This document shows, in pieces, positions 1 to 7,482 of a DNA stretch of 20,699 nt. The notes under the pieces are model-generated. The model worked only from the letters and a program-made list of their open reading frames with translations. It searched no databases and was not told the origin of the DNA. The stretch spans positions 1 through 20,699 of the forward strand of contig JAJRVC010000435.1 of the NCBI GenBank assembly GCA_024277475.1, read 5' to 3'. The first letter of the stretch is position 1, and each line of letters opens with the position of its first letter. Origin of the DNA: Deltaproteobacteria bacterium. Lineage in GTDB: Bacteria > Desulfobacterota > Desulfobacteria > Desulfobacterales > JAFDCJ01. The position numbers were made by a program, and so were the translations under genes.

Positions 1-107
1 AAGATTCCCTTATCGTTATTGCCAAGTATTAGCGGCTTACATGAGAGTAGAGTGTTTTTAGACAAATTAAGGCCAGATTATTTTTGTTCTAAATCTTCTA
101 TAGAATG

Positions 108-1079
108 TTAAATAAATAATGAGCCGCTGCTTAGTTCCATGGCCATCTGCCTTAAATCTTTCTGTTTTGTTTTTCGATCCAGCAGATCGCCAGCTTGTAC
201 ATTTCCAGCTTTAGCAACTTTTCCTATAATATGCTCAACAGATATATGGTGTTGTAATTTATTTAGCGACGGTACCTCACGCTGCCCCTGCCCTGGCAGC
301 TTCTTCTTCACCCATTCGACAAAGTCCCGGCTCCCAAGAATTGATGGTCTCGTAAAAAGTCCAAAAAAAGCCAATTATCGAATTTTATATCTTATAATTT
401 CAATAAGTTATAAGATCTAAATTTGACAATTCTGACTTTTTACGGGATTGTCAAGAATTGATTGATGAACCACTCCTTCAAATGGATTTTCAATTTTACC
501 TTCAATTGCACGGCACACATGCTCACGGCATTGGCGCCGGCCTGTTGCCGTGTCGCCACCGAAGTAGGTGCTCAACAACCAGTCATAATCGATATTCCTG
601 ATTCTTTTTCTAAGATAACAATATCCCGCAAAAGTGCTCCAGGGATAATTTATAAGATACTTTGATTTTGTTGCAATATCAGCATTTTTTAACCGACTGG
701 TACGGATCGGATTTAAATGTATATAGCGACTCAGGGGTAAAAGATACTCATCTTCATCGACCAGCAATGATTTAAACCGTCCTTGAAAAACACGGCCGCT
801 ACGGCCATTGCGGCGATTAAACCTCACGGTGCAACTGACTAAAAAATGCCGCATAAACTCGCTTAAATTAACTTGTGGTGTCTGGACAAGCAGGTGGAAA
901 TGATTGGACATCAATACGTAAGAAATGAGTTTAATGCGGTAGGTTTCACTGCTATCTATCAATCCATTCAGAAAAACCTTGCGGTCTTTGTCTGTCAGAA
1001 AGATATCCTCTTGACGGTTGCCCCGATTCATTACGTGATAATACGCACCCGGATAGTCTATTCTCAGTGGTCTCGCCAT
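108..1079 (-). pseudogene. REP-associated-type Y1/HUH transposase, interrupted by a small insertion
   Basis: This encodes a single-strand DNA transposase of the IS200/IS605-like TnpA-REP (Y1_Tnp) group, which nicks DNA through a tyrosine. The N-terminal part (1079 down to 417) begins MARPLRIDYPGAYYHVMNRG, the usual family start, and has the HUH-type motif H60-F-H62 (SNHFHLL). Tyrosines in EYLLPLSRYIHLNP (about residues 111-124) are the catalytic candidates. After residue 209 (…HQSIL) the frame runs into foreign sequence with stops TAG, TAA and TAA. The same frame resumes as GSRDFVEWVKKKL at about 334 and continues to 108. It resembles the C-terminal helix-turn-helix-like (DnaA-domain-like) tail of larger family members. 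Removing the insert plus one copy of the flanking repeat (117 bp, 39 codons) restores one frame of about 284 aa. The tail ends abruptly (ELSSGSLFI), without the usual last helices, so the 3' end is probably also lost. No good ribosome binding site precedes the ATG. Almost certainly inactive. Confidence 0.85.
335..462. mobile_element. MITE-like insertion (about 106 bp) with terminal inverted repeats and 11-bp flanking direct repeat
   Basis: The direct repeat CAAGAATTGAT lies at 335-345 and again at 452-462. Just inside are inverted ends: GGTCTCGTAAAAAGTC at 346-361 and, read on the other strand, AATCCCGTAAAAAGTC at 434-449 (13 of 16 match). The interior is AT-rich and holds a smaller perfect inverted repeat, ATCTTATAA (389-397) with TTATAAGAT (408-416). 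No protein is encoded. The insertion interrupts the transposase gene, and excision with one repeat copy restores its frame exactly, so the boundaries are well supported. They could still shift by a few bases, because TTGA next to both ends could belong to the element. The mobilising transposase is not in this window. Confidence 0.8.
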
Positions 1080-1451
1080 GGGGTTTTATAGGCACAGTAT
1101 ATCATAATTATCAAATACAAAGATCTGACCCCAATATTTCCAATATTTAAAAAAATGGCATCACCGTTGTCTGGAATAGGAAAAAGCCACGAGTTGCGTG
1201 TTGAGCGTTAAAATTCAGGATCGGCCCTGGCTTCCGGTGAGCCGGCAACACGGAGAGCGGGAAAACGCAGAGATTAAATCTGTCCATTTTTGCGACCTGG
1301 CACGTCTCGAGCGACTTGTCCCGTCGTAGCCCGAAGAGCGTAGTCGGAAGTTGGCGGTGAGACCGACATCAGGGTGCAAAGCGGTGACATCGGAAGTGAG
1401 AATGATTATTGTTGTTGTCATATTCAGTTTTATTTTAGGAGTTCTTTTGAT
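1080..1451. other. Intergenic stretch upstream of the transposase remnant and MBL-fold gene
   Basis: I see no convincing gene here. Near the transposase start is ACAAAGATCTGACCCC (1117-1132). I recall a GACCCC-type motif in the flanks of similar delta-proteobacterial transposase genes, so it may mark the element's left end, but this is only an inference. The middle (about 1200-1400) is G+C-richer with fragments such as CACGGAGAGC and AACGCAGAGA that resemble common dispersed non-coding debris. The last 20 bases hold the ribosome binding site of the next gene. Confidence 0.4.
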
Positions 1452-2573
1452 ATGACAAGAAGACAGTTCATTCGAAATTTTATGATCACCTTTAAAAGTC
1501 TGGCGATGTTGAGTCTTATACCGAAAACACCCTTTGCGATTGCTTCCGCTGATTCCGAAACAGAGACCTCCCATTATAAACCGTTAAACGGGCGCAGTTT
1601 GCGTGATATTGCCAAAGAAAAGACACATCATAACTCCGGTGGTTTTGTGAACCCCCTGGGGCTGGGCCGCAACGGGCGCCTCTGGGAAGTCATGAAATGG
1701 AAACTTTTCGGTAACAACCGGTTTAAAAAAAGTTACGACGAGGAACAGGTCATTCCGGTATCCATTGATTGGGAGCCGATTCGACAACACCGGGGCTGTT
1801 CGATAACCTTTGTCAAACATGCCAGTGTGATGATCAAAGATGAGGATCGGTATATTCTGGTAGATCCGGTATTTCTTGATATCTTCTGGTTTATCAAGGA
1901 CTTTTCCCCGCTGAAATTTGATCTGCAAACCATGCCGCAACCGCAGCATGTACTGATTACCCACGGCCACTATGACCATCTTGACAAACCATCTTTGGCA
2001 TCTTTGAATAAAAACACCCATGTTATTACACCCCTGGGTTACAACCGAATCTTTCGAGACCTGCCCATGAGTAACCGGACCCAGTTGGACTGGTTTGATT
2101 CGTATGGGGATGGAAAACAGAACATCACATTTTTACCCTGCAATCACTGGACGATGCGCAATCCGCTGTCAGGTCCCAACCGGTCCCTGTGGGGTTCATA
2201 CCTGATCAGAACCACCGGTGGTTATACAATTTATATATCCGGCGATACCGCCTATTTTGACGGATTTGAGCAATTGGGGAGGGAATTCGATATCGATCTG
2301 GCCGTTTTCAACGTGGGCGCGTACGAACCCCGCTGGTTCATGGCACCCAGCCACATGAATCCACGCGAAACGGTTCAGGCGTTTAAAGAGTTAAAAGCCC
2401 GCAAATTAATGATCGTTCACTGGGGAACCTTTCGTCTGGGTGACGAACCGGTGCATTTCCCTCCCATCCAGGTGAAAGAGGAGCTGAAAAAAGAAGGGCT
2501 TCTTGACCGCTGGGTTAATCTTAAACATGGTGAGACTTTCTTTCCGGACTCCATCGGGTCGATTACAGCGTAA
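1452..2573 (+). CDS. MBL-fold metallo-hydrolase, NAPE-PLD/RomA-like, with Tat-type signal
   Basis: A 373-aa zinc-dependent hydrolase of the metallo-beta-lactamase fold (Lactamase_B_2 / N-acyl-phosphatidylethanolamine phospholipase D-like branch). The metal site is complete: H171-x-H173-x-D175-H176 (THGHYDHLD), H232 (CNHWTM), D265 (SGDTAYF) and H323 (IVHWGTF). The segment GAYEPRWFM…HMNP (about 289-304) is typical of the NAPE-PLD/RomA branch. I chose the ATG at 1452 because AGGAG (1437-1441) lies 10 bases upstream and the protein then starts TRRQFIRNF, a twin-arginine-type signal, followed by a hydrophobic stretch to about residue 32. An in-frame start at 1374 would bury that signal. Export to the periplasm in folded, metal-loaded form is likely. 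The substrate is unknown; phospholipids or N-acyl compounds are guesses from family membership. The gene stands alone, convergent with the PBP gene. Confidence 0.9.
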   Translation: MTRRQFIRNFMITFKSLAMLSLIPKTPFAIASADSETETSHYKPLNGRSLRDIAKEKTHHNSGGFVNPLGLGRNGRLWEVMKWKLFGNNRFKKSYDEEQVIPVSIDWEPIRQHRGCSITFVKHASVMIKDEDRYILVDPVFLDIFWFIKDFSPLKFDLQTMPQPQHVLITHGHYDHLDKPSLASLNKNTHVITPLGYNRIFRDLPMSNRTQLDWFDSYGDGKQNITFLPCNHWTMRNPLSGPNRSLWGSYLIRTTGGYTIYISGDTAYFDGFEQLGREFDIDLAVFNVGAYEPRWFMAPSHMNPRETVQAFKELKARKLMIVHWGTFRLGDEPVHFPPIQVKEELKKEGLLDRWVNLKHGETFFPDSIGSITA

Positions 2574-2724
2574 TACGACAGGTTATCTTTTTATATTTTC
2601 CACCGCGGCGCAAAGTACGCAGCAATTAGTCGTAACCGTTCACAGACAGGTTTAGGGTTAAGGACAAAGAGCCGCATCGAGAGAGCAAATCCGATTCAGA
2701 CTGCAGTACTTATGGGACGGGGTC

Positions 2725-4065
2725 TTATCCCATTTTTGATGAAAAATAATAATTGATAATGGCACGGCCCATTTCCGTTGATCTCGTGCCGAGGATTTTC
2801 CCGTGAACCCCCAAAATACCGATGCAGATTCCGCGAGTTCCATCCGGGGCCAAGGCATATGCTGCGAGCCAGTCATATTTGAATCGATCCGTTTTATCAT
2901 TGATGGTGCCGGTTTTGGCCCCAAGCTTAAATCTTTTAAATAATCTTTTCCGGCGCAAACTGCGAAAGGCCCTTCGGCTGGTCCCGTAACGGACGGCATC
3001 CTGCATCAAAGCCCTCAAATCCGCCGCTGTTTGGCTGCTTACCGCAGAGTTCAGCACACCGGTGTCGGCATTATAGACAATGTTACCCGTATCATCCTGG
3101 ATTGTTTCCACCAGCCATGGTATCGGCATCTCTCCCCCGTTCGCTGCAACCGCTGCAAGCAATGTGGCATGAAGCGTCGAAATGAGCGTTTTTTTATTAA
3201 AACCGGAGGCTATTTCAGCCAGTCCGAAATCATCCGCAGGTACCTCGATGGTGCTCATTTCCAAAGGAATATCAAAGGTAATCGGCTTGTTAAAGAGAAA
3301 TTTTTCGGCATATCCGATAAGGACCTCTTGCCCGAGATCATATATGCCCAACTTCCCGAAAACAGAATTGTTCGATAATGCAAAGGCCCTGCGAAAAGTT
3401 GTCTTGGTACTGTAGCGCCCCTTGGACGGTTTCAATTGATTTTTGTATAGCGTGTGTCTGCGACCTCTGAAATATAGCGTTTTATCCGGAGTATATCCCG
3501 CTGACTCCAGCGCTGCAGCCGCCGACACGATTTTAAAGAGGCTGGCAGCAGGATAATCCGCCTTGAGACTCAGATTACCTGTGCTGCCGTTTGCATCGTG
3601 ACCGGCCATGGCGATGACGCGGCCGTCATAGGGACTCAGCACTACCACTGCCGACTGCAATGTTCTGGATCGATTCTGTAGCCGGGCGATATAATTTTGA
3701 AGCTTTTTATTTATGGTCGTCCTGATAGTGTAACGCCCGCCCTCATTTTTATGGACGATCTGATCAGTCAGCGGCAATGGATTTCCGCTAATATCGGTTA
3801 GAAAAACGGCAAGATCCCCGCGGGTAAGCTTTAACGGAGTGTCATTGATATCTTTTTCCAATGGGGACGAATTTTGCTCAGCGCGGTTCCAATGGTCTGA
3901 AATTCGGAAACCCGCCAGCAAAAAAATAGCCAGGACCGTTAAAAGACAGCCTGAAATCGCTAGCAGAAACGACAGTTTTTTTTTAAAATATCTTCGTTTG
4001 GGGCTTTTCTGGAGTCCTGCCTGATACTTTCGCCATTTGGCAGGATATTTTGTATTATATCTCAT
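2725..4065 (-). CDS. Penicillin-binding protein transpeptidase, single membrane anchor
   Basis: A 446-aa D,D-transpeptidase-type protein for peptidoglycan cross-linking. It has a short basic cytoplasmic tail, one membrane segment (about residues 31-53) and a periplasmic domain. The three active-site motifs of the penicillin-binding fold are present in order: S175-L-F-K178 (PAASLFKI), S231-N-N and K384-T-G-T. The segment before the serine, LQSAVVVLSPYDGRVIAMAG, is the usual lead-in to the transpeptidase domain. There is no glycosyltransferase domain and no clear PBP dimerisation module, so it is smaller than class A or typical class B PBPs. It is best described as a short PbpA/FtsI-like transpeptidase; a specialised role is inference. 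The start is the only methionine before residue 153, but the ribosome binding site is poor. Monocistronic, convergent with the MBL-fold gene. Confidence 0.9.
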   Translation of the reverse strand: MRYNTKYPAKWRKYQAGLQKSPKRRYFKKKLSFLLAISGCLLTVLAIFLLAGFRISDHWNRAEQNSSPLEKDINDTPLKLTRGDLAVFLTDISGNPLPLTDQIVHKNEGGRYTIRTTINKKLQNYIARLQNRSRTLQSAVVVLSPYDGRVIAMAGHDANGSTGNLSLKADYPAASLFKIVSAAAALESAGYTPDKTLYFRGRRHTLYKNQLKPSKGRYSTKTTFRRAFALSNNSVFGKLGIYDLGQEVLIGYAEKFLFNKPITFDIPLEMSTIEVPADDFGLAEIASGFNKKTLISTLHATLLAAVAANGGEMPIPWLVETIQDDTGNIVYNADTGVLNSAVSSQTAADLRALMQDAVRYGTSRRAFRSLRRKRLFKRFKLGAKTGTINDKTDRFKYDWLAAYALAPDGTRGICIGILGVHGKILGTRSTEMGRAIINYYFSSKMG

Positions 4066-4448
4066 TTCGGCTTACGGTGGTCACAACGCTCTTATTTTTT
4101 TTGGCGGAACTATACGGAGTTGCTCTATCTGTGTCAAATAAAAAATAAATTTGCAATTTCAGTCTTAACGTCTTATCATACTGAATTGCAGACCTCGGCA
4201 TTCATCTTGGGAAATTAGCTGTGGATCCTTAACTTTCGGGGGATTGCATGGAAATTGGACACCGACACTCAGGTGTCAGTAGTAAAGAAGCGAAAACCGG
4301 CCTGAAACCTGATCCGCCTTCGGCGGAACACCTGAAACCTATGCTCCGAGAAGGTTTCACCACGCCCGATATTGTCCAAGAAAAAAACCTGTTTTTCTAT
4401 CATTTTACGGAATCTGGATCGAAGAAAACCTGAAGGTAAATAATTAAA
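4066..4448. other. Intergenic stretch with degenerate CTGAAACCT / GGTGTCAG repeats
   Basis: This divergent spacer lies between the PBP gene and the 116-aa unknown gene. It contains CAGGTGTCAG (4270-4279), two copies of CCTGAAACCT (4301-4310, 4331-4340) and a perfect hairpin TCCGCC-ttc-GGCGGA (4313-4327). The same words recur near 18374-18431. A 61-codon open frame (4248-4433) starts after a GGGGGA sequence, but it is made of this repeat material, so I do not call it a gene. Confidence 0.4.
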
Positions 4449-4799
4449 ATGTATTCATCCGATATCAAGCTGTGCGCCCGACAAATTGTCAAAGAATCAT
4501 TAAACCAGATATTGGCCAATATCTACCAAATTCCTACTCTGGAAGAGATGAAAATTTTTTTGGAAAAAAATTTCGATCATTCTTTTGATGAATACATAAT
4601 TACCCAAAAGATTAAGCGTTCGCACCCGGAGTGGAGCGATGATCAGGTAGCCGAAGAATTGGATAAGAAAAAAAGGCATTACGAAAATGAATTGCGGGTA
4701 AATTTGCGAATTGCCGCGTTAAATACCATTGAAGAGGTTGAAAATCTTATCATAAGTCTCAATAATGCCATCCGGGAATGGAAAATTATGCATCTTTAA
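4449..4799 (+). CDS. Hypothetical protein, 116 aa, helical and charged
   Basis: I do not recognise this protein. It is 116 aa, rich in Lys, Glu and Ile. It has predicted long amphipathic helices (for example residues 69-110, EELDKKKRHYENELRVN and onward) and no membrane segment, cysteine cluster or catalytic motif. The segment SHPEWSDDQVAEELDKKK (about 58-75) reads like a short helix-turn-helix pair. The start at 4449 follows only a weak purine stretch (GAAGGT around 4431-4436). Composition and codon pattern look like a real soluble protein and no competing frame is better. It may be co-transcribed with the small gene at 4957, but the 157-bp gap leaves this open. Function unknown. Confidence 0.6.
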   Translation: MYSSDIKLCARQIVKESLNQILANIYQIPTLEEMKIFLEKNFDHSFDEYIITQKIKRSHPEWSDDQVAEELDKKKRHYENELRVNLRIAALNTIEEVENLIISLNNAIREWKIMHL

Positions 4800-4956
4800 C
4801 CTTGCCGTTGAAACTCCCCTAAGCCGTCCTGGTTTACTTTGATCAATATTTTAGTCCGATCCGATCTCAATTCGGACAATTTAAAATCCCTCAAGTAGAT
4901 AATAAAACCTGCCGATAACTAATCTGAAAAAACTTTCAAGCAATCGGGGATGGAAA

Positions 4957-5127
4957 ATGAAAAATGTAATTAAACTATTCGGACTTGCTGCGGTACTTAC
5001 AATAGCCGCATTCTTTGCGAATTATTTCGATTTCGTATCCATTCCCTGGCTGGAATTTAATTCAGTTCCCACCTACAGTGATAGTGCCATCCGCGCGGAT
5101 GAGGCTGTTAAGGAAGTGTTTAAATAA
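4957..5127 (+). CDS. Small predicted membrane or secreted protein, 56 aa
   Basis: This short frame begins MKNVIKLFGLAAVLTIAAFF, with a basic N-terminus followed by a hydrophobic segment (about residues 4-22). It continues with an aromatic stretch (NYFDFVSIPWLEF) and a polar tail ending DEAVKEVFK. GGGGA at 4946-4950 lies 6 bases before the ATG, a good ribosome binding site; an overlapping ATG at 4950 gives only 7 codons. It may be an inner-membrane microprotein or a cleaved small exported peptide. I do not recognise the family. It ends 11 bp before the convergent rubrerythrin gene. Confidence 0.55.
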   Translation: MKNVIKLFGLAAVLTIAAFFANYFDFVSIPWLEFNSVPTYSDSAIRADEAVKEVFK

Positions 5128-5138
5128 TTTTGAAACGA

Positions 5139-5639
5139 TCATGAAACACCCTTAAATTTGTCTTTTACAGCCCCACAGACCGGACATTTTTGCGGCGCCC
5201 CATCTTCACGGATATACCCGCAGACCTGGCATACATAATAGTCGGTCTCACGATCAGAAACCATATCGTTCAAGGCCTTTTTGTAAAGTTCGGCATGGAG
5301 GCTTTCTACATCGCGGGCCTGGGAAAAAGCTTTTAATACGGCCCTGTTTCCTTCATCGGCGGCATCCTTTATCAGTTTGGGATATTCTTCCACATTGGCC
5401 TTAATCTCATTCTGGAAGGCTGTTTCAAGATTTTCTTCGGTCGATCCGATTTTCCCACGCATCAGTAACAGGTACCGGCGCGCATGAACGGATTCAGCAT
5501 CGGAAACCGCCCGGAACAAGCGCGCTATCTGGGAATAGTTTTCCATTTCAGCTTTTCTGGCGAATGTTGCATTTCGGGTTGAAGCTTTTGATTCGGCGGC
5601 AAATGCATAGGCAAGGTTCTTTTCCGTTTTATCGGACAT
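5139..5639 (-). CDS. rbr: Rubrerythrin
   Basis: A 166-aa non-haem iron protein that reduces hydrogen peroxide (NADH- or rubredoxin-linked) in the cytoplasm of anaerobes. The N-terminal four-helix ferritin-like domain carries the diiron ligands E16, E49-x-x-H52, E78 and E112-x-x-H115. The C-terminal rubredoxin-like domain has C137-x-x-C140-G and C152-P-x-C155-G for an Fe(Cys)4 site. Length and domain order are those of short classical rubrerythrins. AAGGAGG sits 8 bases upstream of the ATG. The gene lies 49 bp downstream of the 97-aa unknown gene on the same strand, so they may share a transcript. I saw no clear PerR/Fur box. Confidence 0.95.
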   Translation of the reverse strand: MSDKTEKNLAYAFAAESKASTRNATFARKAEMENYSQIARLFRAVSDAESVHARRYLLLMRGKIGSTEENLETAFQNEIKANVEEYPKLIKDAADEGNRAVLKAFSQARDVESLHAELYKKALNDMVSDRETDYYVCQVCGYIREDGAPQKCPVCGAVKDKFKGVS

Positions 5640-5688
5640 GATTCAGGCCTCCTTATTTTTTCTCTGTTTCTATGTTATAGAGACGAAG

Positions 5689-5982
5689 TTACAATAATCC
5701 GAGCATTTCCTCCACCAGCAGCTTCCACTCTTCTGCAAGGGGTATATTGGATCTCTTCCGGCCGGCACGGGCGTACCAGTAGTCGGCATTCCATAAAACC
5801 CCCTCCACCCGGTGGAGATACGCGTGTACGGCGCTGCCCTCTCTGGTCGGAATGCCCTGGGCTATTGTGTGCGCCGTATCCCATTTTCCCTTTTTGTCCC
5901 ACCACAGAGAGGTGAGTGTCTCGGAAAACCGAGAGGACGGGCTGCCCTCATCGATACTTTTGAGATATTCTTTAAAGTTCAT
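5689..5982 (-). CDS. Conserved hypothetical protein, 97 aa
   Basis: A small soluble protein without membrane segments. It has a pattern I recognise from widespread uncharacterised proteins of about 95 aa: SLWWDKKGKWDTAHTIAQG, then VHAYLHRVEGVLWNADYWY, then AEEWKLLVEEML. The alternating Trp/His-rich helices resemble a pair of TPR-like helical hairpins, but no named domain or function comes to mind. An excellent AAGGAGG lies just upstream of the ATG (5988-5994). The neighbour downstream is rubrerythrin (49-bp gap). A link to oxidative stress is only guilt by association. Confidence 0.8.
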   Translation of the reverse strand: MNFKEYLKSIDEGSPSSRFSETLTSLWWDKKGKWDTAHTIAQGIPTREGSAVHAYLHRVEGVLWNADYWYARAGRKRSNIPLAEEWKLLVEEMLGLL

Positions 5983-6205
5983 TGTGCCTCCTTAGGATTC
6001 GGCAACAAATTATTTCCCAATCGTCTTGACTTATAGCTTTTCTGCCGGGTTTTGGATTGATTTTATCTAATGAAGCTCAACAGCTATTCAGTTGCTGCTA
6101 TTTCCTTGGGAATACGCTATTATACATAGAAAATCAACGCTATTATTGGTATAACCCCATCCTCTTAACAGCCCAATTTGTTGTATCGAATCAGGTAGTT
6201 CAAAC

Positions 6206-7414
6206 ATGCCCATTCAATCAACCATAACCGGTCCGGGAGAATCCCGGCTACAGCTAATCGTTAAAATCGTGGTTGTGGTGATCTGCCGGCTGGTGCTGAG
6301 CACGGCACGCCGTTTTGCATATCCGTTTGCACCGGTTTTAAGCCGGGGGCTGGGAGTACCGCTGACATCCATCACTTCACTGATCGCTGTAAATTGGGCA
6401 ACGTCTCTTCTTGGTATTTTTTTCGGCCCAATGGCAGATCGATTCGGATACAGAAAAATGATGGTCTTCGGACTGGTCATGCTGACCGTGGGAATGTTCG
6501 CGGGCGGCTTCTTCCCCCTATATGGTGTTATTCTGGTCACATTATTTCTAGCCGGGCTGGGAAAAATTGTTTTTGATCCGGCCGTTCAGGCTTACGTCAG
6601 CGAACGGGTGCCTTATAACCGAAGAGCAACGGCAATCGGTTTTCTTGAAATCAGCTGGGCCGGGAGCACGCTTTTAGGCATACCGCTGATCGCACTGCTG
6701 ATAGACAACGTGGGATGGCGTTCGCCCTTTTTTGCCATGGGAGCCATCGGACTTGTAGGAATAATTGCGCTGGTCGTATTATTTCCACCGGACGAAAGGT
6801 TGATAGCAAAACCCCGCCGGTCGCTATCGGTAAAAAAGGTGCTGCCACTTATAGTGCAGGACAAAGCCTCACTGGGTACGCTGGCCTATGTCTTTTTTTT
6901 CAGTGCCGCCATCGATAATCTTTTTGTGGTTTACGGTGCCTGGCTCGAAAAAGCGTTTAGTGTGAGTATCGTTACTCTGGGCATGGCAACCGGGGTCATT
7001 GGGATGGCGGAATTGGTGGGAGAGATCCTGGTGGCCACCCTATCCGACCGTTTCGGTTTGAAAAGGGTTGTCATGATCGGGGTGACAATCTGTATTTTTA
7101 CCTATGGCCTTCTACCCTTTGCAGGCCAGTCGTTGTTGCCGGCATTGGCCGGTCTGTTTATTCATTTTTTAATCTTCGAGTTTACAATCATTTCCAGCGT
7201 CGCCTTGTGTACCTAATTGCAGCCTGAAATGCGGGCTACGGTAATTGCCAGCTTCTTTGCAGCCGCCGGCCTGGGAAGGATCCTCGGTGCTTTAATCGGC
7301 GGACCGATCTGGCTGGCCGGCGGCATTGTCGCTACAGGTCTTATTTCGGCCGGCATCACCACCATGGCCCTGATATCACTCTACTGGGGTTTGCGCGGGT
7401 GGCGTAAGGGATAG
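6206..7414 (+). pseudogene. MFS transporter with an in-frame TAA (nonsense mutation)
   Basis: A major facilitator permease, about 402 aa if read through, with around 12 hydrophobic segments. The loop 2-3 signature is GPMADRFGYRKMM and its echo in the second half is LSDRFGLKRVVM. The frame is open from 6206 to a TAA at 7214-7216 and continues without shift from 7217 to 7414 (LQPEMRATVIASFFAAAGLG…), supplying the last two membrane helices. Without them the product would lack TM11-12. The most likely ancestral codon is GAA (Glu), giving a …CTELQPEMRAT… loop as in relatives, so one base change explains the stop. UAA is not a known selenocysteine or pyrrolysine codon. A sequencing error is possible. 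The gene runs tail-to-tail with the amidohydrolase operon (68-bp gap) and might have served its substrates; that is inference. Confidence 0.8.
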
Positions 7415-7482
7415 CAGCACGAATTCGTTTCAATTGCAACGGACCACAGACTCTGCCAACAGGCACAATGGCTTTTAAAATA

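Noticed and set aside
4248..4433. 61-codon plus-strand frame after a GGGGGA sequence
   Set aside because: It is built from the CTGAAACCT/GGTGTCAG repeat words and a hairpin; no protein-like pattern is seen.
4855..4878. Inverted repeat GTCCGA…TCGGAC as terminator of the 116-aa gene
   Set aside because: Stem of only 6 bp with a long loop and no T-tract.
7214..7216. Stop-codon recoding (selenocysteine or pyrrolysine) in the MFS gene
   Set aside because: The codon is TAA, not TGA or TAG, and the site is a loop of a transporter with no reason for such a residue; nonsense mutation or error is simpler.
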